NCBI GenBank assembly: GCA_965242535.1
Contig: OZ251458.1
Span: 2,108,001-2,172,000 of the forward strand
Length of the DNA stretch: 64,000 nucleotides
Source of the DNA: VXRD01 sp965242535
GTDB taxonomy: Bacteria > Latescibacterota > UBA2968
Reading direction: 5' to 3'
A program made the position numbers and the translations under genes. The notes under the pieces are model-generated. The model saw only the letters and a program-made list of their open reading frames with translations, was not told the DNA's origin and did not search any database. Every line of letters starts with the position of its first letter. Position 1 is the stretch's first letter. Of the stretch, positions 51,461 to 59,587 are shown one piece after another.

Positions 51461-52150
51461 ATGAAAAAATTTCTGGGCATTGAGACCTCGACATCGGTCT
51501 GCAGCGTGGCACTCGCGTGCGGCGAGCGCGTGATCGCGGCGTACACTTTGGAATTGGGAACGCACCATTCTGAGCGCCTGCAACCCATGATCGAACTCGC
51601 GTTGCGAGAAGCGGGTCTAAGCGTTGGCGATCTCGACGGCGTGGCCGTGGCCGCCGGCCCCGGTTCATTTACGGGATTGCGGATCGGAATGGGCACGGCC
51701 AAAGGGTTGTGCCGAGGCGCCCATCTCAAATTGGCGTGCGTCCCCACGTTGGCGGGCATGGCGTTCGGCACAGGCGTCGCAGGCGTGCCCGTGTGTCCCA
51801 TGCTGGATGCGCGGCGCGGCGATGTGTATGCCGGGGTGTACGATCTCGTCGAGGGAATGCCCGTATCGAGAATCCCCGACCGCGCAGATGCCATTTCCAA
51901 CTGGGCGATGGATCTGCCGCGCCCGGTGATGGTGGTAGGCGATGGCGCGTGGGCGTACCGCGAGGCGATCGAAGACGCGATGGGGCGAGAGGCGTATTTT
52001 GCCCACGCGGGGTTGGGCCGCCCATGTGCCGGGGCCATCGCGCTGTTGGGGCAGGCGCGTTGCGAACGGGGCGCGGGCGATGATGTGGCCCTGGCCGAGC
52101 CCGTTTATTTGCGCCGAACACAAGCCGAACGCCTGCGACTGGATGGCTAA
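51461..52150 (+). CDS. tsaB: tRNA threonylcarbamoyladenosine biosynthesis protein TsaB
   Basis: 229 residues from ATG 51461 (MKKFLGIETSTSVCSVALAC). Conserved HHSERLQPMIELAL, VAAGPGSFTGLRIGMGTAKG and PVCPMLDARRGDVYAGVYD place it in the TsaB group of the ASKHA fold. TsaB scaffolds TsaD/TsaE in t6A modification of ANN-decoding tRNAs. tsaD and tsaE are not in the window. It overlaps or abuts the acetyltransferase gene, the common tsaB-rimI order. Confidence 0.95.
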   Translation: MKKFLGIETSTSVCSVALACGERVIAAYTLELGTHHSERLQPMIELALREAGLSVGDLDGVAVAAGPGSFTGLRIGMGTAKGLCRGAHLKLACVPTLAGMAFGTGVAGVPVCPMLDARRGDVYAGVYDLVEGMPVSRIPDRADAISNWAMDLPRPVMVVGDGAWAYREAIEDAMGREAYFAHAGLGRPCAGAIALLGQARCERGAGDDVALAEPVYLRRTQAERLRLDG

Positions 52151-52154
52151 TCCC

Positions 52155-52631
52155 ATGACACTCGCGCCGATGACGCGCTCGCATCTCCGTCGGGTAATGG
52201 AGATCGAACGCGCGGTTTTTTCCGATCCGTGGACGCGGCGCGACTTTGCGCGGGCGCGGAACCGCGACAACGGGTCGTGCTGGGTCGCGCTGGTCAAACG
52301 CGAGGTCGCAGGCTATGTGGTCGGCTCGCTGATCGATGGGGAATTTCATCTGGAAAATTTCGCCATCGCGCCCGATTTTCAGCACGAGGGCTTGGGACAA
52401 AAGACGCTCCGAGCCGCGTTTGATCGGCTGGATGCAAAGGCGCGGGTGATTTCGTTGGAAGTGCGGATGTCCAATCGCGCGGCCATCGATCTCTACAAAA
52501 AGATGGGCTTTGAGACCGTGGCGATCCAAAAAGCCTATTACGCCCGGCCACGCGAAGATGCCCTGGTCATGCTCAAACCGCTCGAGACTCGGTTATCCGA
52601 TTGGGTATCGCAGGTGTTCCAACATCGATGA
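52155..52631 (+). CDS. rimI: RimI-like GNAT N-acetyltransferase
   Basis: 158 residues from ATG 52155 (MTLAPMTRSHLRRVMEIERAVF). ATG 52143, overlapping the tsaB end, is an alternative that adds four residues. The GNAT acetyl-CoA loop is DFQHEGLGQKTLRAAFD (Q-x-x-G-x-G type, with H replacing the usual R/G). LEVRMSNRAAIDLYKKMGFETV and YYARPREDALVMLK match ribosomal-protein S18-alanine acetyltransferases. The neighbour tsaB supports this. The precise substrate is inferred. Confidence 0.85.
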   Translation: MTLAPMTRSHLRRVMEIERAVFSDPWTRRDFARARNRDNGSCWVALVKREVAGYVVGSLIDGEFHLENFAIAPDFQHEGLGQKTLRAAFDRLDAKARVISLEVRMSNRAAIDLYKKMGFETVAIQKAYYARPREDALVMLKPLETRLSDWVSQVFQHR

Positions 52632-52656
52632 GGCGGGGCGTCTCGCACGAAAAACA

Positions 52657-52710
52657 AAAGCCATCTGTGGGCGGTTATTCGTCTCTAACCGTTTCCGCAG
52701 ATGGCTTTTT
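52657..52710. terminator. Bidirectional terminator between rimI and rhamnulokinase
   Basis: AAAAGCCATCTG / CAGATGGCTTTT outer stem with inner GCGGTTA/TAACCGT pairs, flanked by A and T tracts. Serves both converging genes. Confidence 0.85.
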
Positions 52711-52742
52711 GGCTTGGAAGGGATTTTGTGCCATGCCCGATT

Positions 52743-54224
52743 TCAGGGCAAGGTGCTGACCCGCTGAAATTTCTCAAGGGCTTCCGCCCATGCGTCCGCG
52801 TCGGTCGGGAGATAGGTTTTGATGGGGGTCGAGGCGCGGACGATGTCGCGGAGGTCGTCGAGGGAGGCGAGTTGCCCTTTGCCCATGGCCTGCGTCAACA
52901 AATTGCCCATGGCCGTGGCTTCGGCAGGGCCCGACAGCACGGCCCGCCCGGTTGCAGACGCGATGAATTGGCACAGCAGGGTGTTGTGGATGCCCCCGCC
53001 TACGATGTGAATGTGGCCCAGGGTTTTGCCGAGGGTGTCCTCGAGTTGATCGAGGACGCTGCGGCATTTGAGCGCGAGGCTTTCGAGGGCCGTGCGGATG
53101 ATCGCCCCTTCGGTGTCGGGCGGCGTTTGATGCGTGCGAATGCAGAAGGCGCGGATGCGGGCAGGCATGTCCCCAGGCGTGCCAAAGTCCGCGTGATCCG
53201 GATCGATGAAGGACGCGAGCTTATCCGCGTCCGCAGCGAGGGCCATCAGTTGTTCCCACGAATAGTCGTTGCCCGCCAATGCCCAGACGCGGCGGCACTC
53301 CTGCACGATCCACAGGCCGGAGATGTTTTTCAAAAATCGGATGGTGTTGTCAACCCCGCCCTCGTTGGTGAAGTTGTGCGCGAGGGCTTTTTCATCGATC
53401 GCCGGTTCGGCCAGTTCCGCGCCCATCAACGCCCATGTGCCGCAACTGATATAGACCGCATCGGGCGAAGACAGGGGCACGGCCGCGACCGCAGATCCCG
53501 TGTCGTGACACGCCGGCGCGATCACGTCGATGGGCGATGTGCCCATGTCGTCGGCAATGCGGTTGCGGATGGGGCCGAGCACCGTGCCGGGCGGGACGAC
53601 TTCGGGCAGCATGCCGGTGGGAATGTCGAGGGCGCGGAGCATCTCTGTCGCCCATGCTCTCTGGCGCGGATCGTAGCATTGCGTCGTGGTGGCGTTGGAA
53701 TATTCGCAGACTTTCTGGCCCGTGAACCAAAAGTTGAACAAGTCGGGCATGGTGAGAAAGGTGCGCGCCATGTCGAGTTGGGGCGATAGCGCGAGCCGCT
53801 GTGCCAAGAGTTGGTAGAGCGTGTTGAGTTCCATAAATTGGATGCCGGTGTGGTCGAATATCGCGTTGCGCGAGACGCGCTCAAAGGCTTTGTCGAGCAT
53901 GCCCTGCGTGCGCGTGTCCCGATAACAATAGGGGTTGCCGAGCAAGTTGTCGTGCGCGTCGAGCAAGCCGTAATCGACCCCCCATGTGTCGCAACCCATG
54001 CCCGAGAGCGATTCGCCCGACCGCAGGGCCAAGCGCAAGCCGGTTCGCATTTCGTCAAACAGGCGCAGGGCATCCCAGTAATAGCTCTTGCCGATGGGGA
54101 TGCCCCGATTGGGAAAGCGGTGAATTTCTTCGATGTCGAGACGCGCCCCATCAAACCGCCCCAAAACCGCCCGGCCACTGGACGCGCCCAAGTCATACGC
54201 GAGGTAATTGGTCGTGGATGCCAT
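52743..54224 (-). CDS. rhaB: Rhamnulokinase (FGGY carbohydrate kinase)
   Basis: 493 residues from ATG 54224 (MASTTNYLAYDLGASSGRAVLGRF) with GGGAG upstream. ATP-binding ASKHA/FGGY fold: DLGASSGRAV phosphate-1 loop, GCDTWGVDYGLLD, SCGTWALMG and the adenosine motif HIVGGGIHNTLLCQFIASATGR. Rhamnulokinase phosphorylates L-rhamnulose at C1. The isomerase and aldolase genes of the pathway are not adjacent, so an alternative 6-deoxy-sugar substrate is possible. Confidence 0.88.
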   Translation of the reverse strand: MASTTNYLAYDLGASSGRAVLGRFDGARLDIEEIHRFPNRGIPIGKSYYWDALRLFDEMRTGLRLALRSGESLSGMGCDTWGVDYGLLDAHDNLLGNPYCYRDTRTQGMLDKAFERVSRNAIFDHTGIQFMELNTLYQLLAQRLALSPQLDMARTFLTMPDLFNFWFTGQKVCEYSNATTTQCYDPRQRAWATEMLRALDIPTGMLPEVVPPGTVLGPIRNRIADDMGTSPIDVIAPACHDTGSAVAAVPLSSPDAVYISCGTWALMGAELAEPAIDEKALAHNFTNEGGVDNTIRFLKNISGLWIVQECRRVWALAGNDYSWEQLMALAADADKLASFIDPDHADFGTPGDMPARIRAFCIRTHQTPPDTEGAIIRTALESLALKCRSVLDQLEDTLGKTLGHIHIVGGGIHNTLLCQFIASATGRAVLSGPAEATAMGNLLTQAMGKGQLASLDDLRDIVRASTPIKTYLPTDADAWAEALEKFQRVSTLP

Positions 54225-54335
54225 GGATAACTCCCGTTGCAAAAGTCATTCTCCGATCCGAGTTTTCGGTTTGTCTGTCGGTCGATTCTCCGGCAATAGC
54301 AGATAGGCGTAGAATCTAAGCGAGCGAGCGATAAG

Positions 54336-54716
54336 TTAAACCATTCTCTGAACCCGTTCCTGCAATATTTCGATGAGCGCGAGTGCTCTTTCCCGATCAA
54401 TCGGATCGGCATCTGAGTCGATGCCCTCATAGCGAAACTCGACTGCGTACGCGGTGTATCCGATCAGTTTCTGGAAGGGCATGGTATCGATCCCTTGATC
54501 GGCGAGGAGATTTAGCAAAGCCGCGAGATTGTGGGTCAGTGGGTACGTCTTACCGAGCAAAGCGATCCACGCTTTGAACAATTTTTCGGCCCCTTGCTGT
54601 ACGTGGAATCCAAAGATCTCGTCGGCAAAAACAGAGGCATCTGCCATACCCCGAAGGGCTTCAATATCGCGGTTGGCGGCTTCCATCAGCACGCGGCCGC
54701 ACTTGACGTCGCTCAT
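54336..54716 (-). CDS. HEPN-domain protein (putative toxin of a HEPN/MNT pair)
   Basis: 126 residues from ATG 54716 (MSDVKCGRVLMEAANRDIEALRGM). The segment FGFHVQQGAEKLFKAWIALLGKTYPLTHNLAALLNLL is the HEPN signature (FHxQQxxEKxLKA...THNLxxLL). I see no canonical R-x(4-6)-H ribonuclease motif, so catalysis is uncertain. It overlaps the upstream nucleotidyltransferase by 56 nt, the normal compact layout of HEPN/MNT pairs, in which the MNT partner AMPylates the HEPN protein. Confidence 0.85.
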   Translation of the reverse strand: MSDVKCGRVLMEAANRDIEALRGMADASVFADEIFGFHVQQGAEKLFKAWIALLGKTYPLTHNLAALLNLLADQGIDTMPFQKLIGYTAYAVEFRYEGIDSDADPIDRERALALIEILQERVQRMV

Positions 54717-55038
54717 AGAGCACCTTCCCCTCTCGCAGAGCGCGGGCCAAGACGTGGTTGAGCGAATCGCGCCAATACGCCACATCGTCTTGGGAATAGA
54801 CGAGAACATCGGCAGGCACGCGGAACTCCGCCAGCGCGTGATAGAGTTTGACCATCTCGCCGTGCCGACTGCGACCAGGGCCAAACGGTTCGGATTCCAC
54901 AACCACCAGATCGACATCGGAATGTTCCCGGTCATCGCCACGGGCGCGCGAGCCGAAGAGGATTACCTGTTCGGGATCGACTTCCTCGACAATGGCTTTC
55001 ACCATCTGCTGGAGAATCGCGTCTGTCACTCGTGTCAT
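54661..55038 (-). CDS. MNT-type nucleotidyltransferase (putative antitoxin)
   Basis: 125 residues from ATG 55038 (MTRVTDAILQQMVKAIVEEV). TTG 55053 is an alternative start. The catalytic motif is exactly G-S-x10-D-x-D (GSRARGDDREHSDVD), followed by LVVVESEPFG and a distal acid in VPADVLVY. This is the minimal nucleotidyltransferase fold of MntA/HepT-type antitoxins. It overlaps the HEPN gene and is driven by a promoter at 55117-55145. Confidence 0.9.
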   Translation of the reverse strand: MTRVTDAILQQMVKAIVEEVDPEQVILFGSRARGDDREHSDVDLVVVESEPFGPGRSRHGEMVKLYHALAEFRVPADVLVYSQDDVAYWRDSLNHVLARALREGKVLYERRQVRPRADGSRQPRY

Positions 55039-55116
55039 CAGAGGTTTTTCCAAAATGGGATCAGCGGTTGGCTTTCGCCTGTCACTCGCAAAAAAAATAA
55101 AGAGTCTTTGATTGCG

Positions 55117-55145
55117 AAAGTACCGCGTTAGACGCCGAAAGTCAA
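55117..55145 (-). promoter_or_regulatory. Promoter of the HEPN/MNT pair
   Basis: Minus strand TTGACT (55145-55140), 17 bp, TACTTT (55122-55117). The same hexamers as the greA promoter. Confidence 0.65.
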
Positions 55146-55267
55146 CCCGAGGTGGCTAGCCTCGGAATGTGATTTTACCAAGGCCGAAGGAGCGACAAAC
55201 GAGGAACGATCCACATCGGCTCTTGACAGCCAACCATTCTCAAAATTGTGGAAACGCGCGTTTTTGA

Positions 55268-55296
55268 TTGTGTTGCCACAACGCGAGGGCTATTAT
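55268..55296 (+). promoter_or_regulatory. Possible promoter of the VOC/nuclease-like unit
   Basis: TTGTGT (55268-55273), 17 bp, TATTAT (55291-55296), 53 bp before the start codon. A TTGACA at 55223 lacks a good -10 partner. Confidence 0.45.
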
Positions 55297-55349
55297 AGGA
55301 CGCAGTTGCAACGCGTCGAGTGTTCATTATCTCATAGGAGGAGACGGAA

Positions 55350-56534
55350 ATGCTTTGGAGTGGCATTTGTTCGGTGACGATTGATTTGGAAAGCTCGGCA
55401 CATTTCTACACTCAGACCTTGGGGTTGAAGGAAGTAAAACGTACTGCCGATTCTGTCGAATTGCACGGAAAAGGTACGATCGAATTTTTTTCCCTCTTGT
55501 CGCAAGAAGAGTATCCAAGCGGAATGATGAGATCTATGTTCTTCTTCGGAGTGGATAACTTGGACAACATCGTCCAAAAACTCAAACGCTTTGGCGTAGA
55601 TGTCGAGCACGATAACGATGATGACGGGAAGCCGATGATCAGTTTTGTCGGCCCTAATGGTGAGTATATCACTTTGATGACAGATGATCCGTCTGATATG
55701 GCAGGCGGAGAGGAATCAGAAACTCGTATCAATGGGTTCGCGCTGAAAACGGACGATGTCGCATACTCGGTCAATTTTTATACCCAAGTTCTGGGTCTAA
55801 CGGAAATTGAGGGTTGGACATACGAGGACGACGAGGATAACGTCGGGTTGCAAGCGGGGGATATGGTCATAGAACTTTCATCAACAGGGTGGTTTGAAAC
55901 AAAGGGCTTGAGCTTTCTACGCTTCGCCGTGGACAATTTGAGCCGCAGCGTCCAGAAACTCGAGGCCGCAGGCGTGGATGTCGAGGTCGGCGATGTCAAT
56001 GAGCATGGGCATCGATGGGTTTTCTTTACTGGCCCCGACGACATTCGGATAGGGTTATGTGGTCTCGATCAGATGTCGAACGCGGAAACAGATGTCCCGC
56101 CAGATGGAAATGCGGAACGACCGAGTATCGGGGAGAAAGTTCGCTTTTGGGAGGAGCAGGACAAGATCAATCAGGCCCTCATTCCCCGCGTGATGGAGAT
56201 GCACGATATCGTCACCGACTTGCACAAACGGACAGCCAACATCAACAGCCAAATCGCCGCCGCAGAAGCCCGCATGTTGCAAAACGTCAAAGAGCAGGTG
56301 CAACCTCTTGTGGATGAAGCGGAAGCCGACATTCTTCAAAAGACGCGAGAATATGTGCAAAACCTTGTGAAGGAAGCGGAAGCCCGCGTGCTGAAACAGG
56401 TGAACGATCAGTTGCCGAACTTGGTGCAACGAGAAGTGTCTCAAGCCCTGAAGGGCGTTCGCCGCGTCGCTTATACTGCGGTGGTTCTCGCTACCCTCGC
56501 CTTGGCCCTCATCCTTTATTTTTTTATCACATAG
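55350..56534 (+). CDS. Tandem VOC-domain protein with repeat coiled coil and C-terminal membrane anchor
   Basis: 394 residues with a strong GGAGGA ribosome site. Residues ~5-112 and ~128-238 are two vicinal-oxygen-chelate (glyoxalase/bleomycin-resistance fold) domains, each with SxxFYTQxLGL and a GPxxxxI end strand. Typical metal-binding His residues at the first strand are absent in both, so a binding rather than enzymatic role is likely. Residues ~265-370 are helical with three 19-residue repeats (EARMLQ..., EADILQ..., EARVLK... at E306, E325 and E344). Residues ~373-393 form one transmembrane helix at the very end (tail anchor). The downstream gene starts 2 nt after its stop, so they work as a unit. 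I know of no named family with this architecture. Confidence 0.8.
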   Translation: MLWSGICSVTIDLESSAHFYTQTLGLKEVKRTADSVELHGKGTIEFFSLLSQEEYPSGMMRSMFFFGVDNLDNIVQKLKRFGVDVEHDNDDDGKPMISFVGPNGEYITLMTDDPSDMAGGEESETRINGFALKTDDVAYSVNFYTQVLGLTEIEGWTYEDDEDNVGLQAGDMVIELSSTGWFETKGLSFLRFAVDNLSRSVQKLEAAGVDVEVGDVNEHGHRWVFFTGPDDIRIGLCGLDQMSNAETDVPPDGNAERPSIGEKVRFWEEQDKINQALIPRVMEMHDIVTDLHKRTANINSQIAAAEARMLQNVKEQVQPLVDEAEADILQKTREYVQNLVKEAEARVLKQVNDQLPNLVQREVSQALKGVRRVAYTAVVLATLALALILYFFIT

Positions 56535-56536
56535 CC

Positions 56537-57790
56537 ATGCAATCTATCAACCTGCTTTCTGAATTGGAACAAATCCCCCTTCGCGCCGAGCACGGGCGGT
56601 ACACGTATAAAGACGTGATTGAGCAGTCGGGATCGATGCGAAATGACCTCTTCGCCATCGAAATCGCGGCAGGCGTTGAAGAGTCGTTTTCTGCGTTGCT
56701 CGCCGCCCGAAATATGCCCGCGGCCCAGGATGTGCCCGAAATCCCCCCTGACTTGTTTGAGGCGGACCGCCTCGCGTCGCCGGATGCAGCGGCTGATTAT
56801 TCATTGCACGCTCGGTACGCAGAGGCGGTTGACACAGGGCCGAGAAGCGTTACGTCATTCATCAGCAACCTCAAGGGAAAATTGGGTGAGCTTCGAGTTC
56901 AAGATCACTTGCAACAGGAGTTCCCCGGCTATTCGTTTGAGATTGCCGCGGACCAGAACCAGCAGGGATGGGATATTCTCGCCACGAGTCCTGACGGGAC
57001 AACTGTGCCGATTCAAGTGAAGGCCGGTGGCGAGGAATACGCTGGCAAGGTGCTCACTTCCATGCAGGAAAATCCCGATGTGCGGTTCGCTACCAGCAAT
57101 GAGATCCGAGATGCGATTTTGGCTAAGCACCCCGAATTGTCCGCTCAGTTTATTGACGGCAACCTCTCCAATGAGGCGTTGACTGCCGAGGTTTCGGGAA
57201 ATTTGGAAGGTCTTCGGACCCTACGGGCTGCGGTCTTGGCCGAGCACCCGGAACTATCCACCCAGTTTACCGATCAACTCTCCAGCGATGCGTTTATCTC
57301 ACTTGCAGATGGGGAAGGTTTGGATCTTCTGCTCGACAACTCTGGCGTTGACGTTCCCGACACAGTAGGCGGCATTCTGCCCTACGCGACGGAAATCATC
57401 CTCGGCATCCGCCTCCTCCGTGACATTGTGAATACGGAACGCGACTTTGAGGCAGTGGCATTCGACGATAGGAAGCGCGTCCATGCAATGAAGGCGTTGG
57501 TGCTTTTCCAGCGGTTCGGTATTTCCACTGTTTTGACAACCGTCGGGGGCGTGGTCGGAGGCGCGGCAGGTACTGCTATCCCGATTATTGGGAATGTGAT
57601 CGGTGCGATAGGCGGTGCGATAGGCGGTGCTGGCCTCGCCGCTCTTCTGAGTAGCAAGTTGCGTCCCCACATGCTGGAAATTGGGATGGAATTGGCGGGC
57701 TTGACAGAGGACGATCTGTTCTACTTCAAAAACAAAGTTCCCATCGACCGAATCGGCGAATCGCTCGCGCGAACCGCGGCAACGATGTGA
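56537..57790 (+). CDS. PD-(D/E)XK nuclease-like protein with a glycine-zipper membrane segment
   Basis: 417 residues. The N-terminal ~100 residues are helical and not recognised. Residues ~113-165 read GKLGELRVQDHL, GWDILAT and PIQVKAG, an E118...D146...Q160-x-K162 arrangement like the restriction-endonuclease-like fold of Mrr type. Two 39-residue repeats follow (AILAKHPELSAQF and AVLAEHPELSTQF). Residues ~330-372 are a Gly/Ala-rich hydrophobic hairpin (VGGVVGGAAGTAI; GAIGGAIGGAGLAALL), resembling glycine-zipper pore or membrane-insertion segments. No signal peptide. It begins 2 nt after the VOC gene, implying co-translation. A defence or toxin role is a guess from architecture, not shown. 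Confidence 0.7.
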   Translation: MQSINLLSELEQIPLRAEHGRYTYKDVIEQSGSMRNDLFAIEIAAGVEESFSALLAARNMPAAQDVPEIPPDLFEADRLASPDAAADYSLHARYAEAVDTGPRSVTSFISNLKGKLGELRVQDHLQQEFPGYSFEIAADQNQQGWDILATSPDGTTVPIQVKAGGEEYAGKVLTSMQENPDVRFATSNEIRDAILAKHPELSAQFIDGNLSNEALTAEVSGNLEGLRTLRAAVLAEHPELSTQFTDQLSSDAFISLADGEGLDLLLDNSGVDVPDTVGGILPYATEIILGIRLLRDIVNTERDFEAVAFDDRKRVHAMKALVLFQRFGISTVLTTVGGVVGGAAGTAIPIIGNVIGAIGGAIGGAGLAALLSSKLRPHMLEIGMELAGLTEDDLFYFKNKVPIDRIGESLARTAATM

Positions 57791-57792
57791 TT

Positions 57793-57830
57793 CTACCAGA
57801 CGCGACAAATGTTTTGTTTCGCGTCGGTAG
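57793..57830 (+). terminator. Hairpin after the VOC/nuclease-like unit
   Basis: Twelve paired bases with one bulged A, starting 2 bp after the TGA. Lacks a T tract, so termination is uncertain. Confidence 0.45.
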
Positions 57831-57860
57831 GTTGAATTATAGGATAATACGAAGCGGAAT

Positions 57861-57972
57861 GCTTTTCGCAGGTCAAAACCATACCTATCGCAAAATAGGA
57901 TGCCTTGATTCCCCCCTTCCTCGCAGGAAGGGGGGCCAGGGGGGTAGGTCCCAATAATTTTTAGATGGCTTC
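57861..57972 (+). mobile_element. MITE copy D, left end missing
   Basis: Matches copy B from GCTTTTCGCAGGTC onward, including CATACCTATCGCAAAATAGG, and ends TTTTTAGATGGCTTC followed by TCA (a TNA site). About 45 bp of the left end are lost. Confidence 0.85.
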
Positions 57973-58093
57973 TCAGAACTCGAGATTATCGCAGTGGTTT
58001 AGGGGTTGATCGGGATTACTCGCTACGCTACATCGTCGATCGCGCCTGTGTGTACTTTGGCTTTCCGAACACTCAGCGAGGGATTTTAACGCC

Positions 58094-58504
58094 ATGTCCG
58101 TCACGAATTTGCCCGCGATAAATGCCTGTCTCAACGGGTGTTGCACCGTTTTTTTACTATTGGGATTTATCGCGATCAAACGCGGCGACGTCAAAATGCA
58201 CCAAAAATGCATGATCGCCGCGTTGATCCTATCGGCTCTCTTTCTGACCTCATACCTGCTTTACCACTTTCAGGTCGGCTCTGTGCCCTATCCGCACCGC
58301 GATTGGACGCGGCCGATCTACTTTGCCATCCTCATCCCGCATATTATCTTGGCCGCCGCCAATGTGCCCTTTATCATCGCGCTCGTCTGGCGCGCATGGA
58401 AGGGCGACTTCGATCGCCACCGCCGGCTCGCCCAATGGGTTTGGCCGAGTTGGATCTTCGTCTCCATCACAGGCGTGATCATCTATCTGATGCTTTACGG
58501 ATAG
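58094..58504 (+). CDS. DUF420 family membrane protein
   Basis: 136 residues with four transmembrane segments. Conserved His positions of the DUF420/YozB family are seen (VKMHQKCM, LLYHFQVG, VPYPHRDW, IPHIILA, RHRRLAQWVWP). Family members are linked to cytochrome oxidase assembly in some bacteria, but the role here is not shown by context, since no oxidase genes are nearby. ATG 58094 follows GCGAGGGA. Confidence 0.85.
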   Translation: MSVTNLPAINACLNGCCTVFLLLGFIAIKRGDVKMHQKCMIAALILSALFLTSYLLYHFQVGSVPYPHRDWTRPIYFAILIPHIILAAANVPFIIALVWRAWKGDFDRHRRLAQWVWPSWIFVSITGVIIYLMLYG

Positions 58505-58539
58505 GGTGGCCGCCTGCCCTTTTTGAAAGTTGACCCGTT

Positions 58540-59430
58540 ATGAACATCCTGATATCCGGCGCCTCTGGCCTGATTGGATCGGCAATTAAGACCGCGTTGC
58601 ACGCACGGGGGGATCGCGTTTTGTCCCTGACGCGGCGCGATGCCCAAAACGACCGTGAAATCACTTGGGATCCGGCCGCAAACGCCCTCGATCCCTCGCG
58701 GCTCGCGGATATCGATGCGGTCATCCATTTGGCAGGCGAGAACATCGCGGCGAGACGTTGGACCGCAACGCAAAAGGCGCGCATCCGCGACAGCCGCATC
58801 CAAGGCACGGGCTTGCTCGCGCGAACACTCGCGTCTGCGCCCTCTCCGCCAAAAGTGTTCATCTCCGCGTCTGCCATTGGCTATTACGGCGACCGCGGGG
58901 ACGAACTCCTCACCGAAGACAGCGCGCCTGGAGACGGCTTTCTCCCAGAGGTCTCGGTCGCATGGGAACGTGCCGCCAGCCCCGCCGTAGAAGCGGGCAT
59001 CCGAACCGTTCACCCGCGCATTGGCATCGTCCTGTCGCGCGACGGGGGGGCACTCGCCAAAATGCGCTTGCCCTTCAAATTGGGACTAGGCGGCGCGATC
59101 GGATCGGGCGATCAATACATGAGTTGGATCGCCCTCGACGATTTGGTCTCCGCGTTCCTATTCGCATTGGACGAGGAATCCATCCGCGGCGCGATCAATG
59201 CCGTGTCGCCAATGCCTGTCACCAACCGCGAATTTACCAAAACCCTCGCCCGCGTCCTATCGCGCCCCGCGATTTTCCCATTGCCCGCCTTTGCCGCCAA
59301 ACTCGCACTCGGCGAAATGGCCGATGCCCTCTTGCTCGCCAGCACCCGCGTGATTTCCACGCGCCTCGAAAAGACGTCCTTTGCCTTTGCCCACACGGAT
59401 CTCGAGGCGGCATTGCGGCGGGAGATGTGA
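58540..59430 (+). CDS. TIGR01777-type SDR (YfcH/SulA-like epimerase family)
   Basis: 296 residues. N-terminal nucleotide-binding GASGLIGSAI, then VIHLAGENIAARRWT, SASAIGYYGDRGDELLTED and WIALDDLVSAFLFAL match the TIGR01777 extended-SDR family. The exact substrate is unknown. Separate from the upstream DUF420 gene by 35 bp and convergent with the sigma-factor gene. Confidence 0.88.
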   Translation: MNILISGASGLIGSAIKTALHARGDRVLSLTRRDAQNDREITWDPAANALDPSRLADIDAVIHLAGENIAARRWTATQKARIRDSRIQGTGLLARTLASAPSPPKVFISASAIGYYGDRGDELLTEDSAPGDGFLPEVSVAWERAASPAVEAGIRTVHPRIGIVLSRDGGALAKMRLPFKLGLGGAIGSGDQYMSWIALDDLVSAFLFALDEESIRGAINAVSPMPVTNREFTKTLARVLSRPAIFPLPAFAAKLALGEMADALLLASTRVISTRLEKTSFAFAHTDLEAALRREM

Positions 59431-59587
59431 TGGTTTGCGCGCCCGCGTTTTTAAGTGCCCATTCCGCGTCAGGTTATTGACCGCTGGAAATCAGCCCTCG
59501 CCCCAAGCGGTCAGCACATACATCGCCTTGGGGTGGAAGGGTAGAGACTGACAACCGCATCTCCCCCTTCGGCCATTGACTCGTATT

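Larger units (their letters stand above)
55039..55349. promoter_or_regulatory. Divergent control region of the HEPN/MNT pair and the VOC/nuclease-like unit
   Basis: No gene in 311 bp. It contains a minus-strand promoter (55117-55145), a likely plus-strand promoter (55268-55296) and a GGAGGAGA ribosome site before 55350. A short GAGGTGGCTAGCCTC hairpin lies near 55150-55164. Confidence 0.6.
57791..58093. repeat. Gene-free region with a hairpin and truncated MITE copy D
   Basis: A 12-bp hairpin CTACC(A)GACGCGA / TCGCGTCGGTAG (57793-57830) directly follows the nuclease-like gene and may terminate it, though there is no T run. The truncated MITE (57861-57972) comes next, and the remainder up to the DUF420 gene has no gene. 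Confidence 0.75.
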
